A stretch of 64,000 bases of DNA, from positions 1,550,001 through 1,614,000 of the forward strand of contig JAHREC010000016.1 of assembly GCA_020081605.1 (NCBI GenBank). Direction: 5' to 3'. Below the pieces are notes generated by a model. It ran no database searches. It was not told the DNA's origin and saw only the letters and a program-made list of their open reading frames with translations. The position numbers and the translations under genes are program-made. The stretch comes from Albifimbria verrucaria (lineage: Eukaryota; Ascomycota; Sordariomycetes; Hypocreales; Stachybotryaceae). Position 1 is the stretch's first letter. Each line of letters opens with the position of its first letter. This document shows positions 10,814 through 23,359 of this stretch, piece by piece.

Positions 10814-13800
10814 ATGCCTCACTCGTACTTTTCTCAGTTGTTCCTCGCCCATCGCGCTAACCATGGACCCTACCCCAGGCCCGCTGGGCTTCGTGATGCT
10901 CCTCACGCGTTCCTTGGGCGTGTCCGCCAAGAGCCACGACATCTATCCGCACCTACCTCGCAGCGACTGGCCGATCCAGAGCCTGACATACCACCCGATG
11001 CAATATTTGGGCCTCGAGTCCAACGACCAAGAAAGATCAACCGACCTCTAACCAAGCTCCTCATCGACACGAGGTACCCCACCAAGGAAGATTACGACAA
11101 CCACGACGATAAGGCATTCGCAGACGTTCTTGCCATTTGGAAGAACTTTCCACCATCTCCCCGAGATACCAATCTCCAAGAAAGAAGACCAAACCATCTT
11201 CCGTCATTATCGAGCCAGATTTTGTTATCGCCATCGATGGCACACGCACACTTAAACGTCGCGCCCAAGATACCGAACTTGATCTCGTTGCTGCCGGTGA
11301 AGGCCTTGATGAGCGACGAAGAGCTGTTGTCACCGCTCGTGAGGGTAGCACAGACGCCACCGTGGATCCCCAGGAACCCAACGTGAGCTCTCGCCAACCT
11401 CCATCCTCTCCGGGTACCCATACTAATGACCTTCAGAACCGACAATCTTCTATGCTCGGATTCTCTGCAATCCGTGGACAATTCACCAAGATGATGTCCA
11501 AAATTTATTCTGCCATAACAGGCGCCCGAGAAACGGTTCATCGTTTGAGTAAGTATTCGTCCTTCACCCTTGCAGAGTAATTAGGCGTACTGACATGGCG
11601 CTACTTAGTCAACCCTCGAGCTTATGAGATAGCTGAGTTACGATCAGCTATCGATGGCGGCAATGTCCGCAACAAACGCGTCAAGCTGACGCCCACAAAC
11701 CAAGGCGAGATCTCTTGGATCGGTAACGAGCATCTTGGCGAGCTTATCGCTGAGGCTCAACGCTTCCGCCAGGATCTCTCTCTTCTGACCGATACTGTTT
11801 TCAACTGTGAGGGCAAGTGCAAGGTCGAGGTGAACCGTATTTTGCGTCCTCTAATGCACATTCTCGCCGACAATTCGGAAGACCTCCGTCAACTAAACGG
11901 AGGAGCCGAACTCGTCCCTTATTTCCGATCGCGAGTTGAAATTGTTGTCAAATTTGTCGACAAAATATACGAAATTGGCTTCGTAGTCAAGCTACGAGAC
12001 AACAATCGAGTTGTCCCATCCGAACTCAACTATGGTTTGGTGCCTTCCGATATCGAATTTATCAAACGGGTTAAGAACTTCCTCGCTGCTCCAGCACTGC
12101 CTACAGTGTGCAAGGATCTCATCAACCTGTTCCCTAAGTTTAAGGGCATGGAAATCTCTACGTCTTTCATGGACGCGAGTATCCGAGACTTAGAGGCTAT
12201 TAGCCACAGCATCCCTGCGCCAAGTTTTATTGGCTCACCTTTCTACCGCACCAAATGTCTGGAGGCATTCCCTAACCCTCCTCGAAATGACTATGACAAT
12301 AACCTACTGCTGCCTGGTGGCTTTCCTGAGGTTGATGAGCTCATGGATGAAGAGCCACCTGTTCTGGAAGCCCCTGCTACGCTATTGACTCCAACATCAT
12401 CTCCTGAGCCTGAGCCTGAGCCTGAATCGCCTGAACCAGAGGAGCCTACTCCACCACCGCCTATCGCAAAGACCAACATGGGCAAGACCGCCCGCCTCCG
12501 TGCTGGGTTCTTGGCTTCTGATATAGCCCAGATAACTGCTGGGCAGTACCGAGGCAAGTTCTACAAGGAGAGCGAGGCACATGAAAAGATCAAGGACACC
12601 CATGTCACCGACTTCGAACCAAAGGAACCCCTCAAACCAGAAGAGATTCGCCAGATCAGATCTATTCTCAAGGTTCGCTCCAAACGCTCCCCAAAGCGGC
12701 TGCACATAACACGTGCCACCCCTCTGAGGGTACGGTTCACCGACTCTACTGTCAGCCCACAGCCTCGAACCCACATCGGACTGAACGTTCCCAAGCTTAA
12801 TGAGAATGGCTTCGTTCCTGTTGCTGAGCCTCCAAAGGAGGATAACACAGAGGATATCTTATCACCTGTGGCTAATGCAGTCCGCCTCCGTCGTCTTATT
12901 CTTGAGGAAGAAGCCCAAAAGCCCAAGGTCAACAAACGGACTCGCATCGCAGAGATTTTCGCAATGCCATCTGTGGCTCTCACAATTAGTGATGATAAGA
13001 GAGCTGATATTGCTTTCGAGAAAGAACAAGCCGAGCGCAAGGCGGCTGAGGAGGCTCGTCGCGCTGCTGAAGAAGCCCGCCTTGCTGCTGAGGAGCATGC
13101 AAGACGTGAGCTTGAAGAGAGACTTGCCAAGACTGGAGGTCTCCGATTACCTACACAGAGTCTCGTCACGCCAGTTAATGAAGACTGGACTAGACGTGCG
13201 CGAGACACGCTCCGCGCTGCCTCTACTACAATTCTAGCTACGACTCCTGAAGGAGCCGAAATCCGTCGTCACGACTTCCTGAAAGTTGTGCCACCCACTG
13301 AGTGGCTTAACGATGAAATCGTCAATGGATCCCTTGTCTACCTAGACCAGGCTATCAACTCCGCTGCTGGCATTAAGGATGTCCGGCGAAAGACCCGCAA
13401 ATGCTTGACTTTGAACTCTTTCTTCTTCAAGAGACTCAGGAGCAGGGCGTCGCAAGAACAGAGCGAACGATGCGCCGCAATGGAGTCGACAAGAACAATT
13501 TCCTTGACGTCGAAACAATCTTCATGCCTATTTGCGAACGCTCGCACTGGACACTGCTCGTAATCTGCCCCAGCAAGCGAACTGTGGCCCACATGGATTC
13601 TTTGAATCCTCGAGGTTCTTCCGAGTATATCAATCTCGGCTTAGCTTGGATCAAGGAATTCCTTGGTGACAAGTACGAAGGACAGGAGTGGAAAGTCATG
13701 AACTACGCAGCACCTCTGCAGACTAACGGGTATGACTGTGGTGTGCACACGATCACAAATGCCATGTGCATTGCACTGGGTATCAGCCCAATCGACAGCT

Positions 13801-13928
13801 ATACGGCGGATGACATGCCAAAGCAGCGAATTCGTGTCGCTTGCATGCTGTTGAACGGAGGTTTCAAGGGGACTTCGACCTTCGAGTGTATTAATACGAT
13901 TATTGGCATTGGAGATTGTATTGTTTAG
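10814..13928 (+). CDS. ulp1: Ulp1/SENP-type SUMO-specific cysteine protease
   Basis: Cleaves SUMO precursors and removes SUMO from targets; in yeast Ulp1 acts at the nuclear pore. The C48 peptidase domain is C-terminal. It opens with PPTEWLNDEIVNGSLVYL (about 13285-13345). The catalytic residues are all visible: His in ERSHWTLLVI (13545), Asp in AHMDSL (13596), Gln in LQTNGYDCG (13719) and Cys in the same motif (13737). The first ~800 residues are low-complexity: a Pro/Glu-rich stretch (EPEPEPESPEPEEP) and an Ala/Glu-rich helix (AAEEARRAAEEARLAAEE). One intron (11549-11608, GTAAGT...TACTTAG) lies after ETVHRL. The start at 10814 (MPHSYFSQLFLAHR) is the first ATG in frame and is tentative. Shifts near 11150 and 13437 each need one base. 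Protein about 1,018 residues. Confidence 0.9.
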
Positions 13929-16045
13929 ACACGAACATGAGCTTTTGGCGTTGGGGGCATTGGAAAAGGCTCTGGAAGAGCCCTGTAGGAGTTTTCAGGT
14001 TACTTGTATTGGCTTAGAAATACCCATTAAGGCATGAGAGTAGGCATTATAATGATCACGACACGTTGCAATACTTTGAGTTAGCATTCGAGTGATATAG
14101 TAACCAGATCCGAATACTGTACACGATAATAGATGTGGAGTGCAATGTTGCCAGGTAGCAGCTCTGGCTGAGGGCAGCGATTCCTGCAATCCACAAGTGT
14201 CATGCCAATAATATCAGTCTGTATCTTTCAACATGATGCTGGGGTCCAGCTCTGGTCAGCGCCCCGGGCATTGAAGCATTTGGAATCAAGTGTCATTAAA
14301 CATCCTGGACACTTTGCTAAACTGAAATGCAGTCACGGTGAAGTCATGACCGCAGCCTGGTCTTATCGAATGGATAAAAATAGGAATTCTTACATCGTTG
14401 TCTCCTACTGTGCTTGTCTCATTGATAGCTACGAGGAAATCAGGGCAAAGGAGGGTATCTGGTGACTACTAGGCGTAAGGGCATGCCTGGGCGATTAGTG
14501 AGAACACATTGATGCAGAATCTAATTTTACACGCAGAAGGACAGCTGTCCTGGGGAGCCGGGTGCCTAGGTGTCCCGGCGACAGGGCGCTGGCTCGGAGA
14601 AAGGTATGACCATTCATGACCGATGACAATAGGAGCGAACGCATGCCAAGAGCCGGTTCTTTGAAGCTTTGGCGATGGATCTTTGCTGACCGCGAGCTGA
14701 ACAACGGCTTCATAACGGCACATCTAGGCATGCAGCCCCTCGACGATCGAGATCAGGTCTATCGATCTAGTGAAAGAGCTGAGTGTCAACAGCCGGTCTC
14801 ATCTACCGTAAAACGGTTGGCTTGGGCTAACGGCGCCTCTGGTGCATGTAAGACAATGACAGTCGTGTGGGAGCAGGTGAGAAGGCCGAGTGAACGTTAC
14901 AACGAACGGGCTTGGTAGAGTCGCTCTCTCCCAGGTAGGTGGAAAGGAGGAACGGGCATCACCGAAATGCGAATCCTCGGCCGAGAGCCAGGGGTGAAGA
15001 ATGGGTGGACAGAAGATGAGGCTAACCCGAGGGTCGGTTGCGAAAAAGCCGTTAGTTAGGCCCGGACTGGCCGGTTGTGGTGGGGATCGTGTAACCGTGC
15101 TTCGGAGCTGGAAGGGTTCTGGAACTCGCCACGGCCCTGCAACATCCTTGTAAGGCTACATTTACACTTGTGATGACTGCAGTAGTTCGCGCGTGAAAGT
15201 CCCAATAGCGTAGCCGAAGAGCGGTTAAAACAGATTGCCAACAATGCATCCATCCGATGCGATGAGCAGAGCTGGACAATCCGTTGGGACTGCAGGGAGT
15301 GAGAAACGGGCGCGTGCAGCCAGTCAGTCAAGGGCCCAGCAACGTCTTCCGATGGGCGTTGTAGCTCACTGCCTTGAAGTTCAGCGAGGCGAGATCTGAC
15401 TACATGTGATGACTGACTGACTCTGTGAGTAGTTCTCATTGGGTTCGTTTCGTTGCCTCTGAAAATTCTTGCGAGTATTTCACCAAGGGACACATTCTGC
15501 TATTGGAGACTTGACTTGTGCCATTGCCATTGCCATTGTTCTCCGAAGGAACGCATTCTTCCCGCTTCTACGCATAGACAATCATGATTCGGTCCAACGC
15601 GTCATTGACTCATTTTCACGATGTCTTCCATTTTTTCCATGCTTCTTCTTTTTCTTCGAAATTTTCTCGGGATGGCTCCGCAGCTTGGCCAAAGGGTCCA
15701 TGTCGGAGAAAAAAAACAAGAATATTGCTTGGCTCCCTGTCGCTCTTCCCGATCGCTCCCCTCTAGGCTCGGAGCGTCTCATTTCAGATTAGCTCAAGGC
15801 AGGAAGGGATCAGAATGGGAATAGGCACGTAGGGAGACGGAGGGATCCGAAAAGGTTGCCACACCACATCCACGCCACGGAACCTTTTAGCTGGTTGGGC
15901 ATTTGCTTGGCGCTGAGCGAGTGGCAAACCTGAGGTACGAGCGGTACAAGGCATGACAAAGAGATGCGCATTTGCTGTCTGATTGGTGGTGGCTTGGGTT
16001 TGGCACGTCACGACATGCCATGCGTACGTGCGTTAGTAGGTAGAG

Positions 16046-16105
16046 CGAGCACCAGCACGAGCGCACCAGCGCACCAGCATGAGCACCAGCATGAGCACCA
16101 GCACC
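16046..16105. repeat. Imperfect GAGCACCAGCAT tandem repeat
   Basis: About five imperfect 10-12 nt units of GAGCACCAGCAT/GCGCACCAGC type in a row, in a gene-free region. Confidence 0.75.
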
Positions 16106-16240
16106 GTACAGTAGCTTGCAGTTGCAGGGAAAAAGCAGCAGATGCGAGCAACAGGCTGCCAATAAATTGGAAACATACTTTCTGATGATGCTGCACCGTC
16201 CAGCGCACCAGAGCCAATACACGCCATGTACTTAGCCCAT

Positions 16241-16288
16241 GCAATGCACTGCACTGCGCTGCACTGCGCTGCAGGTCAGGGCAGGGCA
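16241..16288. repeat. CACTGCGCTG tandem repeat
   Basis: Alternating GCACTGCACTGC and GCACTGCGCTGC units followed by GGTCAGGGCAGGGCAG. Short satellite-like array in a gene-free region. Confidence 0.7.
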
Positions 16289-18797
16289 GTATAAATGCCG
16301 AGAGGGTATTGCTGCGAGCACCGCGTCCGGCATGCTACCAAGACTGTCGGCCTGCCACTGCTGATAGGTGCCTGAAGGTTACTTTTATGCACAGTAACAT
16401 CACGGCGCATCAGATGCATGTGGCTGCTTCCGGCAGATGAAGCCCATCCCCCTCCCCGTGAGGATCTGGCCAGAAACAAAGGCTAAAGACCTTGGTGCTG
16501 GCCTGGCCTCACCTGATCTCGCCTCGGCCACGTTTGATACGAGAGTGGTCTGGTGGTCTGAAGACGATGAAGACGACGGCGGGAGTAGATCACAGCTGGG
16601 ATGGAGGACGAGAACGACGGGACGAGCTCCGTCATGTCGACGATTATGAGATTTCGGAGTAATTGTCCGTTGCGCTTGCCACTACGACGCATGCATCACA
16701 CGAAGAGGAGCGATATAGAGTTGTGGTTAAGAGTGGGCGGGTTGATGGTGCTCTGTGAAATGTGACAGGAATGTGTCAGAAATGACGTAGTGGAAGCGTT
16801 GCTAAGGGCGCATGGCTTCAACAGGCTTAAACCCTTAAGGTTACTGTATCTTGTCCACAGCACTGTACTCACCACTGTATGCGATGCTCGCATGGATCTA
16901 CCTGCCTAGGTATGCAGCCGTGTTAGTTGCATTTAGTGGTGATGTTGTTTCTTCCTCTCATACGACACACTATCCCACATGCTCTCTCTCTTGTTGGGGC
17001 TTGGTGAGTTTAGATATCCTCCCGTTATTTAGTCGAATCGCACGCGGGCCGCACCCAAGCCCCAGCGGACAAGGGGCCTTCCTGCAGGGATTTCTGAGAG
17101 GCGAATAGCCTATGCCTAACGTTGGCGGAGAGATACGTACTGTAGGTAGGTGTCTGTCTCCTTTCGACAAAAACTGAGTGGCTTTTTCTTTCTTCGAGAT
17201 CCTTTCCTCTTCTGGGGAACAACAGAATAAAGGAGGTGGACGTGCAAGGATGTGTGACAAGGGAGGTTGGCAAGGGTGCTGCTCTTGGCAACGGCCGGGA
17301 CTTTGGAGCTTAGACAGCAGCAACACGCAACACTAATTCTACTCGAGCCGAATCTTACGGGCAGTACAACAACACACTTAACACGACGCAGCTCTGGGCG
17401 TTGCCGCGAGAGAGCCCTTATCCATACTATTGACAATAGTCTGCATACGACCGCGGCAGAGACGGTGCATGCAGCTGAAGGGCCCGGTGTCGACCAAGCA
17501 TTATAGTCGAGGGGCTCGAAAAGCCACAGAAGCTTGGGGAACAGGCGTTAATCTGTACAGAGTAGAGTGAGTGCAAGCATGTGAGATGAGATGGTTGAGG
17601 GCTGGGGTAAGATTGGGGATTTGCTCGTTTCCGAATTTCTGCCTTGTCCGAGGTTTAAGGTACACCGGACAGGCTGCCGCAAAAGCTTATCAATTTGGTC
17701 GTCCCCAAGCAAGCAGCCCAAAAGACCACGGACAGAAGCGCGGGGACCACGTTACGGCCTTTATGCCGTGCGTTGGCTGAGTCGAGAACCCGCCGAGCAG
17801 AAAATAGGGACGGACATGGAACAGATGGTGCAACCCCGACCAGGGATGTTTGAGCTTGGTACGGCACGCTTGCATGCGTGTGCGGCCCTTCTCGCCGGAT
17901 AGTTTCGGCACATGTGCAGTAGGGGCGGCTTCTTATTCATGTCGAGCCTGTGTTGCAACCGTTTCCTGACTTGGGCGAGCCTCATCCGTCCTCCCATCCA
18001 TGTCTATATCCCTCAATGCCCCTTGTTTTTTCCTTCGTTGGTCCATCTCCCGCTGAGGCTGCTCTAGCTTCTCCACATGCAGCCGCGTCCGTTGAGGCTC
18101 CACGCTTCCTTACTCAGGCAAGTACCCAAAGCCGAGCAATTCCTTGTCATGTTGGCTACGAGTCGTGCCAGGGCCGGAGCCAGAGCCAGAGCCATCGCGG
18201 AAAGTGAAAGATAACCGTTGGGCGTTGCCAAGAGCCACGCCAGGTTCCGTTTGGGTCCATCGTGTCAAGTCAATGGCAAAGCAAACCACCGCGAGAAACC
18301 CACACAGCCAGGCTTGCGATGGCACCAGGGGAAGGGTGACTAGGGGCCTAGACCTACAATTGCACAGAGCACCCTTCGGTCATGCCTGGAAGTGGACAGA
18401 GGTGACACGCCTAGCCGCCCACAAAAGGCTCTGGCGTCATCAGCAATCAGCATCAGCGTCTATGTATCCGTACGGTACTGTCCGTTGTTATACATAGCAT
18501 ACCTACGACATCACAAGGTAGTAGGGCAGGGAGGCTTAGACTTTGTCGTGTTACATGCAGCGCCCGCAGGGCTTCAATAGGACCCTGAAAACGTCACCCT
18601 CCAAAAGACAGACAAAAGCCAATTAGGTCAGCGCGCACATTGGAAGCAGACGGCATGATGGCGACGTTGACTTGGACGGTGCCGCTGATGGCATGTTTTA
18701 CACACGGTCAAGCGGCCACGGAGAGAAGCATGCAAAAGCCAGTCGAAGGACACAGTGCGATGCAAACCTACACAGCGAAGCTTAGTACGATGCAGGA

Positions 18798-18827
18798 GTG
18801 TGTGTGTGCGCGCGCGTGTGTGTGCAT
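18798..18827. repeat. Alternating purine-pyrimidine tract (TG/CG), Z-DNA-prone
   Basis: Thirty nucleotides of strict purine-pyrimidine alternation: GT dinucleotides, then a GCGCGCGC core, then GT again. Such mixed TG/CG tracts are the classical sequence type for left-handed Z-DNA. Confidence 0.85.
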
Positions 18828-20395
18828 TACAGGCTGCGGTAGCGTCGACGCCGGCGCCTTTGCGGTGGGCCCTTGTTCTCCAGATGCATCGCACCATCTC
18901 CAAGCCAAACGGGTGTCAGCCATGGGATCGAGGGATGATCGAATTGAAGGAAAAAGAAAACAAGACAACACAAGGAGGGACAAGATAAGGAGGAGAGAGA
19001 AAAAAAAAGAAAATAGACGAGGAAAACATCTAAGGAAGCAAGCAAACACAAAGTTCTAAACAAGGAAATTTTCGTGATGACTGATTGTTACGCGCCTGCT
19101 TGTCTTGGTTAGCAAGCCTCGCACCGCAGCGCTTGCTACTGTTGCAATGGCCCACAGGCGTTTATTTGAAGCAGACTGTTCAAAGATAGTACCTTGCCAG
19201 CGAGCAAGTCACAACACGGCAGGTTTTGGATCGGCGACGATCATCTGCTTTTGTGGGCAACGTCGCCGGGCTAGAAGGGGAGGGCTTGTTGACGGGAGAT
19301 TGACGCAAACGTCTGGATTGATCCATTGGAAGATCGCCTGACACCTTTTAGGACTAAGGTAAGGTAGGTAGCCAAGACCAAGGCAAGGCGAGACAAGGCC
19401 GACGTACCCCATCGGTACATGTTTTCGAGATGAACCAGGCCCAAGTCCACCGTCATCATACCCGCACTTTGCTTCCGAATAGACAGAGTTATTAGGCGCC
19501 TGTCGGAGAAGACAAAATGCTACAGTACTGCTCAAACATGTATGTCTTACAGAAGAAGATCCATGTACCCCAACCACCACCACTGCTTGTTGGGCGGGCG
19601 AAGGAGGGGAAATGGGAACAGGAGAGAAGAGGAGGGGAGCAGAAGGAACAAGGGAAAAAAGACCACCCCAAGTCAGGGGTGGAAAGATGGGATTAGATAA
19701 CGAGAAAACGGATGAATAAAAAGCAAAAAGGGAAAGAAGATTAAAAATAAAATAAAAAAGACGAAAAAGAAAACAAAACACTCCAAACGGTGGTCATTGG
19801 CAAATCGTGAGTCGTCCAGGTCGCTTTTGGACGTGTTTGACCGACATCTGTCGCCTACGCCCGTAGCAGACGCAAGGGACGCGCCATTCCTCCATTGCCT
19901 CGGGACCTGCGGGATTCCTTAATCGAGCCCAGCGTTTCTGATTGGAGTGGCCGATGGGCGCCCAACCTCCCTGCTGCCTCCCTTTCCTCTCCGTTGTCCC
20001 AGGCGTCATTGGCCACTGGGGCGTCTTCTAGCGTCCTTCTAGCGCCAGCCTGGCTGGATCCCCTGGCCCGCTAACGCCGACGCCGCTTACACGCTGCGGC
20101 CGTCCGAGGCTTGCCGTCGCTTTTGTCACTTTATGCGGCAGCCATCGCCTGTGTGTGGCCCCATGTGCCTGTGGTTGTCTGCTGTTTTGCGTGAAGTTGA
20201 ACAATTTTTTCCTTATTTTTTCTTCTCTTCCCCGTGTTTTTTCTTTCCCCTTCCTTGGCTGTGGATACGTCCCCGTCCATGTGCGTTGCGCAGCACGGGA
20301 GCAGGGAGGCTTTGCTACGGAGGGAGGCAAAAGTCAGGAGCTGGTGGTCCTTTGGGGTTGGATTGTTTACCCGAATTGAGTCGGTACGAAGAGTA

Positions 20396-20445
20396 AGGTA
20401 AGTAAGGTAGGTGGGTAGGTAGATGCCTACTGTAGGTATAGTAGC
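20396..20445. repeat. AAGGTA/TAGGTA-rich island
   Basis: Short array of GTAAGTAAGGTAGG and TAGGTAGATGCC-like units with a following TGTAGGTATAG, about 1.4 kb upstream of the RGS start codon. Same repeat family as the islands near 6650, 27430 and 43280. Confidence 0.6.
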
Positions 20446-21857
20446 AGCGGAGGAGTTGTTGTTTAGATGCCCAAGCAGTTACAGTACCGCAGGCAAGGCA
20501 AGGCAAGGCAGGACAAAACAAAGCAAATCCACGGTACGGCACTGCCTGTACAGTAATCAAACCAAAATTACTTCAATGTCAAGGACAAAGTTCCTCGGCG
20601 AGACAGCTCACCCGCACAATGCAAGGCAAGGTCTCAAACAAAGGCGTAAGGTAGTACCGCAGATGTACAGTGGTCTGGCACACATTAGGAAGGAAAAGAA
20701 GCCCTTCTTAGTGGGTTCCTTGCCGCAAGGAGCGTAGTGCGAATGCCATTGCGCAGCCAACCCTGGTCGATGCAATGGAAGGGCGCTGAGACGACTGGGT
20801 GGAGGTTCGTCGTCACGGGTCGCTGCTAAGGTGGATGAACCGCGCTAGCCAGACGCTAAATGCGCACGCCTGTAGTGTCTCCCATTGGCCCCGGCGTTGG
20901 ATCCTAGCCCTTCGCTGTCTTCCCCAGACCACCCGGTACCGTGCGGTACTTGGGTACTTGCGCGACAGTGCGCCCGGCCCTATGTATGCACGTACCTTTG
21001 CCCGATACAAAACAAGAAGGACGCCCACCCGCCCGTTTCCCCACTGCCACCGACGGCATCACCACAGCCACGGCCTACCTTCTTCTCTTCCTCTCGCCCT
21101 CTGCCTGCTACTCGCTCGCACTCACTCATTAATTTTACTCCTCCGCCACGCACCACGCTGTCCTCGTGTGCTCCAATCCCGGATTCGACTTTCCATATCT
21201 CATTATAGTCCTCCCTTTCTTTTCTCTGACCACCTACCTTTCCGTTCGCTACTTCTTCTCGACATCTCCCACCACCGCCACCACCACCAGAAGCGGCCTC
21301 CAAAGGCAACCGCCCATCCACCCAGCCACATTCGACGCACCCTCCTCCCACGCTGCCTCGATTCCCATCACCGACACGCTCACAACACTAGGCAACTCTG
21401 GCCTTGGCACTGCTGTTTCGTGTAATTCTCACCCTCGCTGCAAACTCTTGAGGTAAGAAGCCATTGTCCAGGAATGCGGCAGTCAGACTGCATTCTCGCG
21501 CCAGCAACCGCTTCGGCGTTTCCGCCATGTCCTTGTTACTGATGGGCCTTGCAGGCGTTCGACTCCCCACGAGCCTTATCACACATCTTATCTGAAGCCC
21601 TCGCCTCGATTCACGGCGTCGTAATTCGTTCCTCGACCACAAACATCCAGCTGCACCTCGCTCCGTCTTGTTCGACTGTGCCCTCACATGAGCGAGGTCT
21701 ACCGCTGTCTCGCCTCGCCGTCCTTCTCCTCACTCATATTGTCACTCCAATTCGGCCAAGACGGTAGCTACTGACACCATTCGGACGGAGAGCGATCAAC
21801 AACGTATCACTCACGCGATTGTGTGTGGCTAGTCCAGGTCACTCGCAACGATACGAG

Positions 21858-22828
21858 ATGTTGAAACCTAGGACAAGACGACAATCGCCCGGTTATCTTT
21901 CGCCGAGCCCTCAACACCCTCCGATTCGACCCTCCTCTGCCTTTGAGAACGTTTTCGGCCTCACCACGCCTTCTCACACTCCCGTCAGTACCAACCTGCC
22001 GTCTGCTGGGTCCTCACCTAAAAGTGCCATGGGCGCCAATCCTCCGACCCTCGACGAAATCCTTCAGGATGTCTCGTCCCCTCCTGGACGTTGACCGCCT
22101 TCATGGCCTACCTGTCGCAGAATCATTGCATGGAGACGTTGGAGTTTACTCTCGATGCTCAACGTTATGCGTCATTCTATCACCAGCACCTGACTCACCA
22201 TGCCGCCGCAGCCGATGCCAGCGATCGTGTTTGTGCGTCGTGGGAGAAGCTCATGCAAGTGTACATAGTTCCTTGTGCCCCTCGCGAGGTCAACATTCCC
22301 GCTCGCGTGCGCGACCGCCTCTTGTCCCTGGACGCCTGTCCCTCCCCGCCTCATCCCTCAGAACTGGATGAGGCTGGCCGTATCATCTACGAGCTTATGA
22401 ACGACTCTCTCCTGGTCCCTTTCATTGAATCTGTCACGCCTCTGCAGTTGGAAATCCCTGCCGACGAACACATTCGACACTCTCACAGCCTCTCCAGCGG
22501 CAGCAAGAGCGCTGGCCCCCGCATGCGACCCGTAGGCTCCTTGCATGCTTTCGAGTCAGAAAGCCTGACTGACGACAGCGATGGAAATTCGCCTGCTCCG
22601 CTGGAGCCTATGACACCTCCCACTACGCCGCCAACCTCGGAGTGGAGTTTCACTGCTTCACCTGGTGGGTTCCATCGTGCTGTGGCTGCAAGCAACAAGG
22701 GTTGGAAGAAGGTCGGAGAGAAGCTTGGTTTCGGTCGCAAATCAAGCAGTCGACGACCGACACCTACGTCCTCATCAACCACCGAAAGCGACCTCTCGCA
22801 CGATGCTCCCCGTAATCATTCTTTATGA
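21858..22828 (+). CDS. RGS-domain regulator of heterotrimeric G-protein signalling
   Basis: RGS proteins speed GTP hydrolysis on G-alpha subunits and so shut down G-protein signalling. From the ATG at 21858 (MLKPRTRRQSPGYLSPS) an N-terminal Pro/Ser region leads to PPTLDEILQDVSSPP. The RGS domain then reads TAFMAYLSQNHCMETLEFTLDAQRYASFY (about 22091-22177) through ASWEKLMQVYIVPCAPREVNIP to ELMNDSLLVPFIESV. A Ser/Pro/Thr-rich tail ends SDLSHDAPRNHSL, then TGA. The size (about 323 residues) and lack of a DEP domain fit the short RgsA type rather than FlbA. One base is missing near 22085 (CCTCCTGGACG), within conserved SSPPWTLTAF. The frame stays open past the stop codon; see the next feature. 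Confidence 0.85.
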
Positions 22829-23359
22829 GGGTTGCAGGTTGTGTCGGCATCTAATACATCCAATTCTGATAGTCTCAAAGGCATACGCGTGGTTTCAAGC
22901 TTGGAAAAGCCGCTGGCTGATAGTGTCGGATCACGCGCAACCGCAGCTCAGCGTTATCTTACGCCTGAATCTGATATCGAGCGACAGGTTGGGGGTTTTA
23001 GGGGCGATGCGGCCGCAAAATTAAGCACAATTCACGGTGCTAATAGGTCAACTTCCATACAGAAGACCAGGGCACTCACCAGGAGTGCAAAGTTTCAGCT
23101 TGGACACCGCGTCCAGCTGTCGCTCGATTCCAAGTTTAACATGAAATCGCCCCATGTACATTTTCCTAAAGGTTCCTCGCTTACGCGAAGCACAAAGAAT
23201 CTTCCACCTATAATCACCACTCCTCCGCTCAACGTTTTTGGGTTGAGCGAGCCCAATCAACCACAGTCGGCTTTGGACCCGTCACCCACTCTTAGCGATC
23301 TCTCTAATTACTTGGGCACCTCTCTACACTCGGTTGAAAGGGATACGTCGCCCCGATAA
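22829..23359 (+). other. 176-codon open frame in phase with the RGS gene after its stop codon
   Basis: Directly behind the RGS TGA (22826-22828) the same frame stays open to the TAA at 23357. The translation is Ser/Thr/Pro-rich with segments such as PPIITTPPLNVFGLSEPNQ and SALDPSPTLSDLSNYLGTS. There is no early ATG, so it is not an obvious separate gene. It could be a C-terminal extension reached by readthrough or splicing, coding sequence cut by a wrong base call, or a chance open 3' UTR. No domain is recognised. Confidence 0.4.

Larger units (their letters stand above)
13929..21857. other. 7.9 kb gene-free region upstream of the RGS gene
   Basis: No conserved coding sequence was found on either strand. 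The open frames here (for example 20799-21425 and 19209-19781) are biased low-complexity translations without domains. The stretch holds several simple repeats (16046-16105, 16241-16288, 18798-18827, 20396-20445), purine-rich runs (about 18940-19040 and 19660-19790) and, from about 20990, long C/T-rich sequence typical of a fungal 5' leader. The right part is probably the promoter and long leader of the RGS gene. Non-coding transcripts are possible but cannot be shown. Confidence 0.4.

Noticed and set aside
12561..13208. 215-residue open frame opposite the Ulp1 gene
   Set aside because: Antisense shadow of the Ala/Glu-rich coding region; Ser/Arg/Ala composition follows from the sense codons.
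20799..21425. 208-residue open frame on the plus strand
   Set aside because: Pro/Arg/His-rich reading of C/T-rich DNA ahead of the RGS gene; the adjacent frame is also open. It fits a leader, not a gene.
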